From assembly GCA_025642075.2 (NCBI GenBank), contig JAODUO010000044.1, positions 515,001 to 579,000 on the forward strand: a DNA stretch of 64,000 nt. Direction: 5' to 3'. Below are positions 23,501 through 33,906 of the stretch, piece after piece; within the stretch, counting starts at the first letter, position 1; each line of letters begins with the position of its first letter. A model generated the notes under the pieces. That model had not been told where the DNA came from, did no database searches, and saw only the letters and a list, made by a program, of their open reading frames with translations. The translations under genes were made by a program, and so were the position numbers. This DNA is from Ridgeia piscesae (lineage: Eukaryota; Annelida; Polychaeta; Sabellida; Siboglinidae).

Positions 23501-24847
23501 GCACCACCTGTCAGAGATCCTATCTGAGGCACCACCTGTCAGAGATCCTATCTGAGCACCACCTGTCAGAGATCCTATCTGAGGCACCACCTGTCAGAGA
23601 TCCTATCTGAGGCACCACCTGTCAGAGATCCTATCTGAGGCACCACCTGTCAGAGATCCTATCTGAGCACCACCTGTCAGAGATCCTATCTGAGTCACCA
23701 CCTGTCAGAGATCCTATCTGAGGCACTAACTGTCAGAGATCCTATCTGAGGCACTACCTGTCAGAGATCCTATCTGAGTCACTACCTGTCAGAGATCCTA
23801 TCCGAGACACCACCTGTCAGAGATCCTATCTGAGGCACCACCTGTCAGAGATCCTATCTGAGGCACTACCTGTCAGAGATCCTATCCGAGACAACACCTG
23901 TCAGAGATCCTATCTGAGGCAACACCTGTCAGAGATCCTATCTGAGGCACCACCTGTCAGAGATCCTATCGAGGCACCACCTGTCAGAGATCCTATCCGA
24001 GACAACACCTGTCAGAGATCCTATCTGAGGCAACACCTGTCAGAGATCCTATCTGAGGCACCACCTGTCAGAGATCCTATCTGAGGCACCACCTGTCAGA
24101 GATCCTATCTGAGCACCACCTGTCAGAGATCCTATCTGAGACACCACCTGTCAGAGATCCTATCTGAAGCACCACCTGTCAGAGATCCTATCTGAGACAC
24201 CACCCGTCAGAGACTCTATCTGAGGCACCACCTGTGACTGTCAGAGATCCTATCTGAGGCTCCACCTGTCAGAGATCCTATCTGAGGCACCACCTGTCAG
24301 AGATCCTATCTGAGGCACCACCTGTCAGAGATCCTATCTGAGGCACCACCTGTCAGAGATCCTATCTGAGACACCACCTGTCAGAGATCCTATCTGAGGC
24401 ACCACCTGTCAGAGATCCTATCTGAGGCACCACCTGTCAGAGATCCTATCTGAGGCACCACCTGTCAGAGATCCTATCTGAGACACCACCTGTCAGAGAT
24501 CCTATCTGAGGCACCACCTGTCAGAGATCCTATCTGAGGCACCACCTGTCAGAGATCCTATCTGAGGCACCACCTGTCAGAGATCCTATCTGAGGCACCA
24601 CCTGTCAGAGATCCTATCTGAGACACCACCTGTCAGAGATCCTATCTGAGGCACCACCTGTCAGAGATCCTATCTGAGGCACCACCTGTCAGAGATCCTA
24701 TCTGAGACACCACCTGTCAGAGATCCTATCTGAGGCACCACCTGTGACTGTCAGAGATCCTATCTGAGGCACCACCTGTGACTGTCAGAGATCCTATCTG
24801 AGGCTCCACCTGTCAGAGATCCTATCTGAGTCACCACCTGTCAGAGA
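20597..24847 (+). repeat. 28-bp minisatellite, about 150 copies, in EAPP intron 1
   Basis: The unit 'gagatcctatctgaggcacc' + 'acctgtca' repeats for 4.25 kb. Variants include ccgag for ctgag, one- or two-base deletions (gagcacc, atcgagg), 'actacc' and 'gctcc', and four longer 'ctgtgactgtcagag' units (near 21200, 24232, 24744 and 24778). In EAPP sense orientation each unit has CAGGTG followed eight bases later by GATA. It occupies about 64 percent of EAPP intron 1. Confidence 0.95.
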
Positions 24848-25701
24848 GCCACCCGCAGCTTCAGGAACAATCTAGATCATTCCTGCATTGCAAACTTAAC
24901 CTCCACTAGTTGGGCAATTTTGTTCATCTAACTATACAAACATGCATGTTTCAATTAACTATTTCAAGTTAAATAATCTTCAGCAAACATCCCGTATGAT
25001 GAGTGCTCACAGTGAGCACTTGTCTCATTTCTAACCTGTACGTTAAGACAGCAACACAGAGCTGCTTATGATCTTAGGCCTGCTGACTGACAGGTATTTT
25101 TGAATGTGCAGACAATGCAATGTCACTTAACTTATTGAATCATAATCAGTGTAGTTAACCAAATCAATTAACCTTACTATTCCACTATTGCCTGGTACAC
25201 ATTAGACAGCTAATTACCAGCACAAACATAAAGGAATGTTTATTACACCTTTTATTGTTTAGATTTAACACAGAGACTACCGCGGGGGGAGGGGGGTTAG
25301 TGAGTAAGCTGCCAGTAATCCTATGGATATGTGTGAAAAGGACAGTTAGAAGAGGAACCAACTTTAAGGAACTATTTAATTGTAGCTTCCACACTTACTG
25401 TGGCTATGTAAACAACTTTAAACTCCAGGCTGAAACTTACCGAGGGCTTGATTCATGTGGTTGCATGTGTTTGGGGGGAGGGACTCAGACGGTTACTGAC
25501 CAGAATATTGCTCACAAGGGAAACAAGAATCTATAGTATTGTTACTGCAAATGCACATTTACAATATAAGTAGATGCAAGACTGTCGTGTGAGCAATAGT
25601 TCACTCTCTCATTTACGCAGTGAGCAACTGTCCAGCAAACAACTGTCCAGTGAGCAATGATATAAAACTTAAAAAGAAATAAGTCACTTACTGTTACATT
25701 T

Positions 25702-26346
25702 TCGGTAATCTTCCAGTTACCTGGTCTAATTATTAGGGTCTTTTCAAAACGGTCTTACAATTTTTTTGATATGTATCACTACGTGTTCGGAATATTCTAC
25801 ATCATTTCCGGTATAAAGCAGTAAGATATTATTTTTTAATATTGTGTTTTAGATCAATTTAATACCGCCGAGTCGACATAAATAAGCCGATGTCACAGGG
25901 CGCGAGCAGTTGGCGCATGCTAGATGCATCAGAGCCGCAAAGGTGATGTCTTGCATGTATTTTGTGAAGTCAAAATAAAAACAATTAGCAATATTTTTTT
26001 TGGTTTAAGCCTAAAACAAATAAATCTGCATTATATAGAATACAAATTAATGATGTAGCCTTAGTCTTGGGGACATATTCACAAATCACAAGACATCGCC
26101 TTTGCGGTCGTAATGCGTCTGGGCCCTCTGGGGTGAGCTAAGTGCTCATGCCCTGTGACATTGGCTTGTTTACATCGACTCAACTGCATTAAATTGATCT
26201 AAAACACAATAAAAAATTATATCTGACTTGTTTGTATCGGAAATGACGTAGAATTACATTCTGAACACATACACATCAAAAAAGGTTCGCAAAACCGTTT
26301 TGGAAAAGCCCTAATAATTTAGGCCAGTTAACTGGAAGATTACCGA
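25702..26346. mobile_element. 645-bp foldback (long inverted repeat) element in EAPP intron 1
   Basis: The sequence starting 'tcggtaatcttccagtta' at 25702 is repeated, inverted, at the right end 'actggaagattaccga'. The arms stay alignable over about 270-290 bp each with scattered differences, and the loop of about 80 bp is centred near 26020. No protein is encoded. The structure fits a foldback element or MITE. I could not identify a clear target-site duplication. Confidence 0.85.
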
Positions 26347-26498
26347 GGCTACACAACTTTTAATTTTCTCTTCTCTCTTTTTATACTGCACTACGCACAT
26401 CATAAATATCACCCTGGTACTAGTAGTAGTCGAAACACTACATTATCGCCCACTTACATTGCACGCATAGGTACCATTTAAGAATGGAATCGTATTAC

Positions 26499-26566
26499 CT
26501 TTCACAATCTTCCACATCGCTGTCCAACTCTACAATCGGGTAACCGTCGTCTTTTAAACAACTCAT
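26499..26566 (-). CDS. EAPP: EAPP exon 1 with the start codon
   Basis: On the minus strand ATG at 26566-26564 opens 'MSCLKDDGYPIVELDSDVED' then 'CE' and two bases of a Ser codon before the donor 'GAAAG|gtaata'. Exon 2 supplies the third base, recreating 'CESSEEDDFEKEM', which matches human 'SESSSEDEFEKEM'. The five exons sum to 675 bp, or 224 residues plus stop, against 285 in human EAPP; the difference is mainly a shorter N-terminus. The gene spans 11.7 kb. The promoter should lie just above 26570 on the minus strand, but I see no specific element. Confidence 0.85.
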
Positions 26567-26889
26567 GTTAAAGCACTCTTGTTTACAACGAAAAGCACCT
26601 TTTATCTTGCAACGACTTCGACGATATTTTGGCCGATATTTTGCCTATAATTATGATTGCTGCTGCTATGCGAGAACCAGTGATACCGAGTATTTACGGA
26701 GCGCCAAAAACAGCGTTCATTCCCACGGTGATAATATCATGTCCGATGGGTTCATAATGTTTGTAGGAAGTTATGTTCGGCTACCATAATGATCCCGTAG
26801 CTTAGAACGTACAAACAATTTCACTCCACAGAAAACGGCTCTTTTAAAAGTACACAGAATAATGATTACATTAGCCAATAGCAAAGTTA

Positions 26890-27775
26890 CCGTACTGACC
26901 ATTTATGATAGATCAGCCGCAATAGACCACGACATTCCAATTAGACCACGACATTCCAATTACACGTTTATCAGTGTGATACGGCATATCTGGCACAGCA
27001 TTGAGCAGGATTTCTTCATACCTGACTGATAGACAGCAAGCCATTAAGATATCAAGCTGTTTCTCATATATGCTGCCCACCATCACTTTTACGCAGATGA
27101 CACACAAATCTACATTTATTTGGACCCACCATTATACTTGTTGCTGCCTAACCAGCTCAAGGATTATCTCCAAAATGTCTCCTGTTTGATGAAATATAGT
27201 AAATTACAGCTTAACGCAGAACAGACCGAGTTATTGGTATCCTGAAGCAGCGTTGAAAAGTTGATGTTTTTCCCCCCCGACACATATTATGAGTCAGAAT
27301 ATCACACCAGCCGCCTCAGCGTTAAATATCGGAAAACGTTTGATGAAAACTTCAATTTAAAAAAATATAATATAGACTATCGAAAACATGCCGCAGCTGT
27401 TTTTACGATATCCGCTTACCGTTGCTACAGCCATTGCAACATATCTAGTAAGCAGCATACTTGACTACTGCAATTCCCCCCTTTACAATACAACCCTGCA
27501 CACAAGGATATAGCAAAACTACAACGTGTCCAACATTGTTTGGCAGGGTTAGTTACGCGTATTCCTCGTTTTTCTCGCTTCTGAAATCATTGCACTGGCT
27601 CCATGTTCACTATCGCAATTGTTTTCAAGACTTGAACAATAGCCTATCAAGCCCTTTCATCAACACAACCAGCATATCTGAATTCGATGCACACTCCAGC
27701 AAGACACTGTGACGCGACAGACCTCAGACACATCTCTGATTGTGCCATTTGACCGACTCGACTACCTTTGAATTA
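26890..27775 (+). mobile_element. Decayed LINE reverse transcriptase (L2/CR1-like), 5'-truncated
   Basis: Plus-strand frames give pieces of a LINE polymerase in order: 'DRSAAIDHDI' (from DxSxAFDTIDHxxL), 'SSYLTDRQQAIKIS', the catalytic-site region 'HHFYADDTQIYIYL', 'KYSKLQLNAEQTE', and near the end 'LDYCNSPLYN' and 'LHW...VHYR'. Frames change several times and stops are present, so it is non-functional. A 19-base segment ('tagaccacgacattccaat') is directly duplicated near 26926-26962. Confidence 0.8.
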
Positions 27776-27986
27776 ACGATATCGGGTTATGCATTCATGT
27801 CAGATAGATAATATGATATTGTTCGCCGCAAAAGATTTACACATAATCAGAGTTTATATGAGTAAAATGATGTTGACTTAGGAATATAATACGAATTTAA
27901 TTTAATAAAACATAATGCAAAATGGATAAACTAACGCCCCATTCCCCTATGCCTAACTATGCTCCAACTATGCGTGAGATATACAA

Positions 27987-28150
<164 letters not shown>

Positions 28151-28467
28151 TGTTGTGTGTGTGGTGATGTAGTGATGTGTTGTGTGTGTTATATTAACAT
28201 TGTGTCTAAAATGGATAAGACTTTATTTTACACCTCTAACTGCATTGCACACACTGACAACTGTCCTCATTCGAGGCATCCAATTCATACATCTGTTCAA
28301 TCAAGCGGAACTATTTTGCAATATGAAGAAAAGGGAACGCACTTCTTAAAGGAACAGCCCGAATTAGACGACACAAACAACATTTAGACAACTTTATTAT
28401 ATCACAAATTTCATTACATTTTATTTGAATAAAATGTTATGAAATGTGTGATATATGAAGTAATCAT

Positions 28468-28472
28468 AAAAA
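28468..28472 (-). terminator. Pol III terminator of tRNA-Glu
   Basis: Five T's on the minus strand, beginning four bases after the tRNA 3' end. Confidence 0.8.
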
Positions 28473-28476
28473 CACG

Positions 28477-28548
28477 TTCCCAGACGGGGAATCGAACCCC
28501 GGCCGCGGCGGTGAGAGCGCCGAATCCTAACCACTAGACCACCTGGGA
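28477..28548 (-). tRNA. tRNA-Glu, anticodon CTC
   Basis: The minus strand folds into a full 72-nt cloverleaf. Acceptor stem 5' strand TCCCAGG pairs with TCTGGGA (one G-T pair) before discriminator A. The D-arm and A-box are in 'tggtctagtggttagg', the anticodon stem CGGCG/CGCCG encloses loop CTCTCAC with anticodon CTC at 28513-28515, and the T-arm is CGGGG-TTCGATT-CCCCG. It is nearly identical to vertebrate tRNA-Glu(CTC) apart from compensated stem changes. No intron. It looks like a functional gene. Confidence 0.95.
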
Positions 28549-28793
28549 TCACGCACATCTAGAAGTGTATATGGTGCAACTATAACTCATTATTATGCCA
28601 GTTATACGACATGGCCAGTAGTAGCTAATAGCAAGTAGCCACAGTATTTTGGGAAAGCTCACTGATTGACGGAGGGGGTCATAATGAGTTCTACTAGTTG
28701 ATCGAGTTGTACCGTAGCAAGTTGGTTATTTATGAGGACTGTATTTCCAACCTTCTAAACATTATCTTCTGTGGCGCTTAGCATTATCAGTGT

Positions 28794-28795
28794 GT

Positions 28796-28891
<96 letters not shown>

Positions 28892-28996
28892 ATGTACATG
28901 TTTGTGTGTGTGTGCGTGTGTGCGTGTGTGCGTGTGTGCGTGTGTGTTGTGTGCGTGTGCGTGTGCGTGTGCGTATGCGTGTGCGTGCATGCGTAT
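28794..28996. repeat. Compound (TG)n/(CG-TG)n microsatellite
   Basis: About 200 bp of alternating pyrimidine-purine sequence, TG with interspersed CG, capable in principle of forming Z-DNA. Open frames across it are artefacts. Confidence 0.95.
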
Positions 28997-29025
28997 ATAA
29001 ATCATTTCCTGGTATATCGTAACTT

Positions 29026-29214
29026 TAGAGCGCAATGGCTGAGGGGTAGAGCTTCGGACTCTCGACTAAGAGAACCCGGTTTCGAATCCTGTGATGCGGT
29101 GTTAAAACCTTGTGCAAGTGTTTTCACGCTACATTGCTCCAGTTCACTCAGCTGTATAAATGAGTACCTGGCCATAGACAGTGGCGACTATGTGTACGAG
29201 CAGCCTTTCGCACA
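29026..29214 (+). mobile_element. 5' half of a tRNA-derived SINE, interrupted by a LINE
   Basis: Begins 'tagagcgcaatggctgagg' with 'ggactctcgacta' and B-box 'ggtttcgaatcc', and follows the 19375-19702 SINE as far as 'cagcctttcgca'. The 3' half resumes at 30796. Confidence 0.85.
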
Positions 29215-30795
29215 TTCGCGTACAGGGAGAACAGATGCACAGATGATGCTGTTGCATTGGCCCTGCATTTTGTGATGCAGCACTTGGATTATCCGAACAC
29301 ATATGCACGCATCCTCTTCGTTGACTACAGTTCTGCCTTCAACACGGTCATCCCTCAGCAGCTGTACGACAAACTTCAGTTGCTGTCACTTGACCCATCA
29401 ATGGACTGGCTTCTGGATTTTTTACCAGCGATCACAGGTTGTTAAGATGAAATATAATTTCCAGCACTATTATCATGAACACGGGGACTCCTCAGGGATG
29501 TGCCCTTTTCCCCCATTGCTATTTTTTTTACAAATGACTGTTTTCACCCCTTTCTGTACCATTGCAAAAGTTTGCAGATGACACTACATTAGTAGGGTGG
29601 TGTCGGACTCAGATGAGTCTGAATAGCCATGAAGTTACAGCCTTGTCGTGGTGTGACACTCAACCTCAACTGAATGCGCCCAAAAACCGAGAGATGATCG
29701 TAGATTTTAGGAAAAAAAAAAACCCACTTGCTCCCATTATTGTTAACGGCGACTTATCGAAAGGGTGGACTGTTTTAAATTTTGGTACATAATATAAAGT
29801 GACTTAGCTTGGGAAAACAACACAGAGCTGCCCAAAAAAGGCCCAACAAAGACTGTTCTTCCTGCGCCAACTAAAGAATTCGGGTGAGGAGAGAAATTCT
29901 TGTTAAATTCTATCGTTCTGCTATTGAGAGTTTTTTACATTTCAATTGTTTTGGTTCGGGGCATCAGCCAGCGCCAGGGGGGCAGGCTTGACAGAGTGGT
30001 GAAAACAGTTTCCCAAAATTGTCGGTAGTGAACTCACCTCTTAACAGCCATATATAAAGACAGATCAAAAAAGAGCCTGCAAAATTATCTCAGACCAAAC
30101 TTACCCCGCCCATTATCTTTTCGATCTATTACCGTCAGGCAAAGCTATGGGCATCGACGAAAACAAATCGCTTTAGAAATAGTTTTTACCAGTGCCGGTA
30201 GTACCCTTATCAGGAATGAAATTTAAACTTAGATGTAAAGACCTGGAAACTTGGTTGTTTTTGCGCTCTGGCGGAATTGTAATTTTTCTGGCGCTGGTTG
30301 GTATGGCTGAGCGTACGCGTGGGGGGTGTGGGTGTCCCTATTCTCAGTAGGGATCGGTGGTGCTGAGCAACAATCTTCTCTTCTCCTGAAATTTTAGTTA
30401 ACTTAATAATTGTATAATATATTTTTAAACAAAATTGGACGTTTAATTGTAAATATAATTTTAAATATATTTTAGTCCTCTTATAATGTATGTTTACTTT
30501 AAAATTTAAATTTTTAAAGTAAATTCATATATGTTATTTATATATTATATATTTTTTTTACACCACAATTAAGTAGATAATCTATTATTTTAATTTTGTA
30601 TTTATTTATTTATTATATTAAAAAAACATTTTAAGAACAAATTATGTACAATGTATTTCTTATTTTAATTAATCTTATATTTATTTGCCATATTTCATTT
30701 TATTGTATAGGCACTATATGAGTCAAGCCAGACTACATTCCAATTCATCATATAATGTATGTTGAATATGGCAATAAAGCTTTATTATTATTATT
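29215..30795 (+). mobile_element. Decayed LINE (Rex/CR1-like) inserted in the SINE
   Basis: Plus-strand reading gives reverse-transcriptase blocks: 'TDDAVALALHFVMQHLDYP', 'ARILFVDYSSAFNTVIP', 'LDPSMDWLLDFL', a damaged 'NTGTPQGC' block, 'KFADDTTLVG', 'WCDTQPQLNAPKNREMIVDF', and later 'QRLFFLRQLK' and 'REILVKFYR'-like readings. There are many frameshifts and stops. The 3' end reads 'gcaataaagctttattatt' with a (ATT)n tail that joins directly to the second half of the SINE. It is 5'-truncated within the polymerase. From about 30380 to 30780 the sequence is extremely AT-rich 3'UTR. Confidence 0.82.
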
Positions 30796-30932
30796 ATTAA
30801 TTGTAGCATGTGGCTGGATGCTTCCCAGAGAAGTTGAGATGGTGTCTGATTGTACAGGTCTGCCAGAGAAGTAATGTGTAAAAGCGCTTTGAGCAGTCCT
30901 GAGAACATGGATATTGCGCTATAAATTTACCT
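30796..30932 (+). mobile_element. 3' half of the interrupted SINE
   Basis: Continues the SINE from 'attaattgtagca' through 'gcttcccagagaag', 'aaagcgctttgagcagtcctgag' and ends 'attgcgctataaat', matching the last 135 bp of the intact minus-strand copy at 19375-19702. Confidence 0.85.
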
Positions 30933-31025
30933 TTACATTTAATTTGTTTTACTTGGTACACTGATGACGGCCAAATCGTCAATCATACACACCTGTCACG
31001 CTTGTCATATTTCCGCGATGTTTAG

Positions 31026-31091
31026 TGACGTCACAGTGCCGTGACGTCACGGTGCTGCAACGTCACATTCCCGCGAAGTTCAATGACGTCA
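31026..31091. promoter_or_regulatory. Cluster of three perfect CRE palindromes
   Basis: TGACGTCA occurs at 31026-31033, 31042-31049 and 31084-31091, with a half-site ACGTCA near 31060. This is the consensus for CREB/ATF bZIP factors. No coding gene start could be tied to it; an open frame at 31272-31514 has no ATG at its start and no motif. Confidence 0.5.
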
Positions 31092-32199
31092 CACAAACAA
31101 ATGCCTTGATCCAACAAATCTGTGACTGTGGCACCTCTATTGGCGACGAGGTGGCACGGGTGGGGGTAGAACAGGGAACGCAGATGTCCGCGGAGTGGGG
31201 GTGAAAAGGAAAAGAGACGACTTCATAAAGACAGGATTGAGCGAGTAGTGGCGAACTAGACGAGAAGCAGAGTGGCTGCACAAGAACAATGTGACACTAT
31301 AAAGATAAAAGAAAACAGAAGTCAAAGATCGGTAGGGCCTAATAGCAGATGTCTTAGGACAGCATTACCTGTGGCAGCCGAAGCGCACACAATCACGTCG
31401 CCCGGTAAAACATTACGCAACATGTACCGGAGCGCCAGCGACCGATGTCGCTTCGATCGGCGCAGCAACTTGTCTCTTGTTTCGGCGGCATCTATTCACA
31501 CATCGAAGAGCTGACCCAGGGAATATCATCGGGCAACCGGAACGTGTTTACAAACACGCCGAACGCTGATATAATCATGTGTATTATTATATATGAATAC
31601 ACAGCGCGATGTGTACATACTGAACTTTTCAGATACTTTATATACTCTGCAACTTAACGCATATACAGTATGTACAGTACGGGAAAGTTATAGAATGGCT
31701 CGTTGGCGGGAAAATTGGCGGATGTAGAGGTTTGAAATTGGTGGTGTATAACATTTGAAAAACAAGTGGAAATATTGATTGATAAGTATTATTCTTGTGT
31801 TAAGGTTATTCATAAAGTTGTACTGGACATATATTGAGTAGTAGTTTTGGTTAAAGTTTGTTAGTTAACAATATTTTTGAACAGATTAGTACAGTGGGTG
31901 ATAATAGGGTAATCTAGGCTTCGACAAATTGTAAACAAGATTGAGCAAATCTCTTTATTTGATATAGTATATAAGAGATAAAGCAATAAGAGTAACAACT
32001 ACATATGTAAGATAATACTGTGAATAGGTATCATTGTTATTAAAAATAAACAAGCGTTTTAGTAGGAAACCCTTGTATGTTTATATAGGTAGTGTCCAAC
32101 GTTTCCGCTAGGGAACGGTACCAGTACAGACTAAACCTATTTTTTATGGTAGCATAGGTAGTAAGTTGTTTATAACATAGTGTGCTGCAGTTGCTGTAC
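31092..32199. other. Unassigned DNA before the long CR1 copy
   Basis: Contains a GC-richer patch (31100-31560) with small open frames but no recognisable protein. A forkhead-like palindrome 'cgtgtttacaaacacg' lies near 31542. The part after 31660 may be the 5'UTR of the CR1 element; I cannot set the boundary. Confidence 0.35.
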
Positions 32200-32269
32200 A
32201 CAATAAACAAACAGTCTTTCTAAAGACTAAGTTGGATTAAACTAAGAGTTGATTTTGACAAATCGTAAT

Positions 32270-32653
32270 ATGGCAACTGGCAAGCGGCAAGTGAAGGCAA
32301 GGAGGCACTTGGTGTGTAACCACTGCCACAGCTTGGTGGATTTTGCCGTATCGGGGTGCGGAAAAACTTGGTCAGAGACAACGGAGGAAGGGTTTACGTT
32401 CCAATGTTTAGGGTGTTGGAAAGTGGACTGTCTGACAGCAGAGTTAGCTAGGCTAACGGATATTGTGAAGGGGATGGAGAGTGGAGGGAGGGTGATTGCA
32501 AGGATAACAAATGGAGAAAGAACAACAGGAAACATGACATGCAGGAAGGTGACAGGGGAGAAAGTGACAGTAGAGAAGGAGGGAGGGACAAGGGGACAGG
32601 AGATGAGAGAAGTAGATGTGACAAGAGGAAAGACGAAAGGAAGTGAGAGGTGA
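32270..32653 (+). pseudogene. CR1 ORF1, zinc-finger part
   Basis: From ATG at 32270 the frame encodes 'MATGKRQVKARRHLVCNHCH', 'FAVSGCGKTW' and 'TFQCLGCWKVDCLTAELARL', a Cys/His pattern (CxxCH ... C ... CxxC ... C) like the PHD-type finger of CR1 ORF1, followed by a short coiled-coil-like segment and a Gly/Lys/Glu-rich basic tail. The frame ends at 32653, earlier than expected, because ORF1 should continue into the esterase region; the break is presumably a frameshift. ORF1 proteins of this kind bind nucleic acid in the retrotransposition particle. Confidence 0.7.
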
Positions 32654-32823
32654 TGTGATCAAACGGAAGTCAATAACAAGGACGATGACAGGAAGAAGAG
32701 ACCGGAAAGAAAGGAACAACAGAGAAAGCGGCAGGGGGAAAAGTCAGCAACCAGGGAGATGCAAAACGGAGGAGCTACTCTGAAGCAGTGATCGAGGGGG
32801 CATTGAGAACAGAAAGGATATTT

Positions 32824-33332
32824 ATGGGAGACTCCATTTTGCGAAAGACAGACAGGACATTAAGCAAAGGAGAAGACGTTGTTGTTTGTCTTCCGGGGGC
32901 TAGGATAGAGCATGTGACTGAACGGGTAGAGAACGTATTGGGGCATGGCCAAGGGGGTCTATATTAGTACATGTAGGGACGAACAATGCAGACAGGGATG
33001 GAACAACCAGGATAGTAAAGAGATACAGAGAGTTGGTAGAGACACTGAAGAAGACGAGAGTTGAACAGATCATACTCTCAGGAATCTTGCCAGTGATGAG
33101 GGGAAGGGGAACAACATTTAGAAACTGCAAGAGGATGGCAATTAACGCACTATTAGAGCAGATGTGTGAAGAAGAAGGAGTTGGATTTGTAGATTTGTGG
33201 GGATATTTTGTTGGAAAAGAAGACATGTTTATGAGAGATGGCCTCCATCTAAGCGGAAAGGGCGCAGCAGTGTTCTCCGAGAACCTTCTTCGATCGATGG
33301 ACAATGGAACAGGTTGCAACTTTTTAAACTAG
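32824..33332 (+). pseudogene. CR1 ORF1, SGNH-hydrolase (esterase) part
   Basis: The frame from 32824 begins 'MGDSILRKTDRT' (block I, catalytic Ser in GDS). After a one-base frameshift in the G-run near 32955 it continues 'SILVHVGTNNADRDG' (block III, G-x-N), 'QIILSGILPVMRGRG', 'FVDLWGYFVGKEDM' and 'RDGLHLSGKGAAVFSENLL' (block V, D-x-x-H), ending at 33332. All three signature blocks of an SGNH esterase survive. In CR1-like LINEs this domain is thought to act on lipids or membranes, but its role is not settled. Confidence 0.8.
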
Positions 33333-33470
33333 TTTCGCAGGGGGGATACACAGAGAAGCCAAATACTAGAGGCATAGATAAAGATAGCAAAAAGACATCA
33401 GCAAAGAACAGCCTGGAAAGCCCTAAATGTGTTTGTTTAAATGCAAAGGAGCATAGTAAACAAAAGAAAT

Positions 33471-33906
33471 GAACAACATTATGGTAGAAGATATTGACCC
33501 TCACATAATAGGTATAACTGAATCTTGGGCCACACCCGATATATCAGATGCCGAATTATGAATGACAGGGTATGTAATGTTTAGGAAAGATAGATTAGGA
33601 AGAAGGGGAGGCGGAGTTATTTTATATATTAAAGAATCCATCCAAGCTTATGAAATAAAATTAGAAAAAGAAGCAGAATGTGAAGAAGCTGTCTGGTGTA
33701 ACATAGTTACAGGAAACTCAACATTAACTGTTGGGTTAGTGTATCGGAGTCCAAACATAAGCATGGAAGAGAATGAAAAAATACATAACGCTATCAAAGA
33801 AGTGAGTAAACGGGACTGTATTATTATGGGGGATTTTAACCATGGGCATATACAGTGGACATCTCTACAGAGTACCGGAGAGAGGATCAAGAGTTTTAAA
33901 ATTTAG
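33471..33906 (+). pseudogene. CR1 ORF2, endonuclease part
   Basis: ORF2 starts 'MNNIMVEDIDPHIIGITESW' at 33471, with an in-frame stop near 33558. It continues from 33562 with 'GRRGGGVILYIKES', 'LTVGLVYRSPN' and 'DCIIMGDFNHGHIQW'. ITESW, VYRSPN and GDFN are the conserved blocks of the AP-type endonuclease of LINEs, which nicks target DNA. The frame is lost at 33906 and the rest of the endonuclease is scattered. Confidence 0.82.

Noticed and set aside
20597..24847. CRISPR-like regularly repeated array
   Set aside because: There are no unique spacers; the 28-bp units abut directly, so it is a minisatellite in a eukaryotic intron.
31272..31514. 80-codon open frame downstream of the CRE cluster
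   Set aside because: It starts at GTG, shows no motif, and an overlapping frame on the other strand is equally long.
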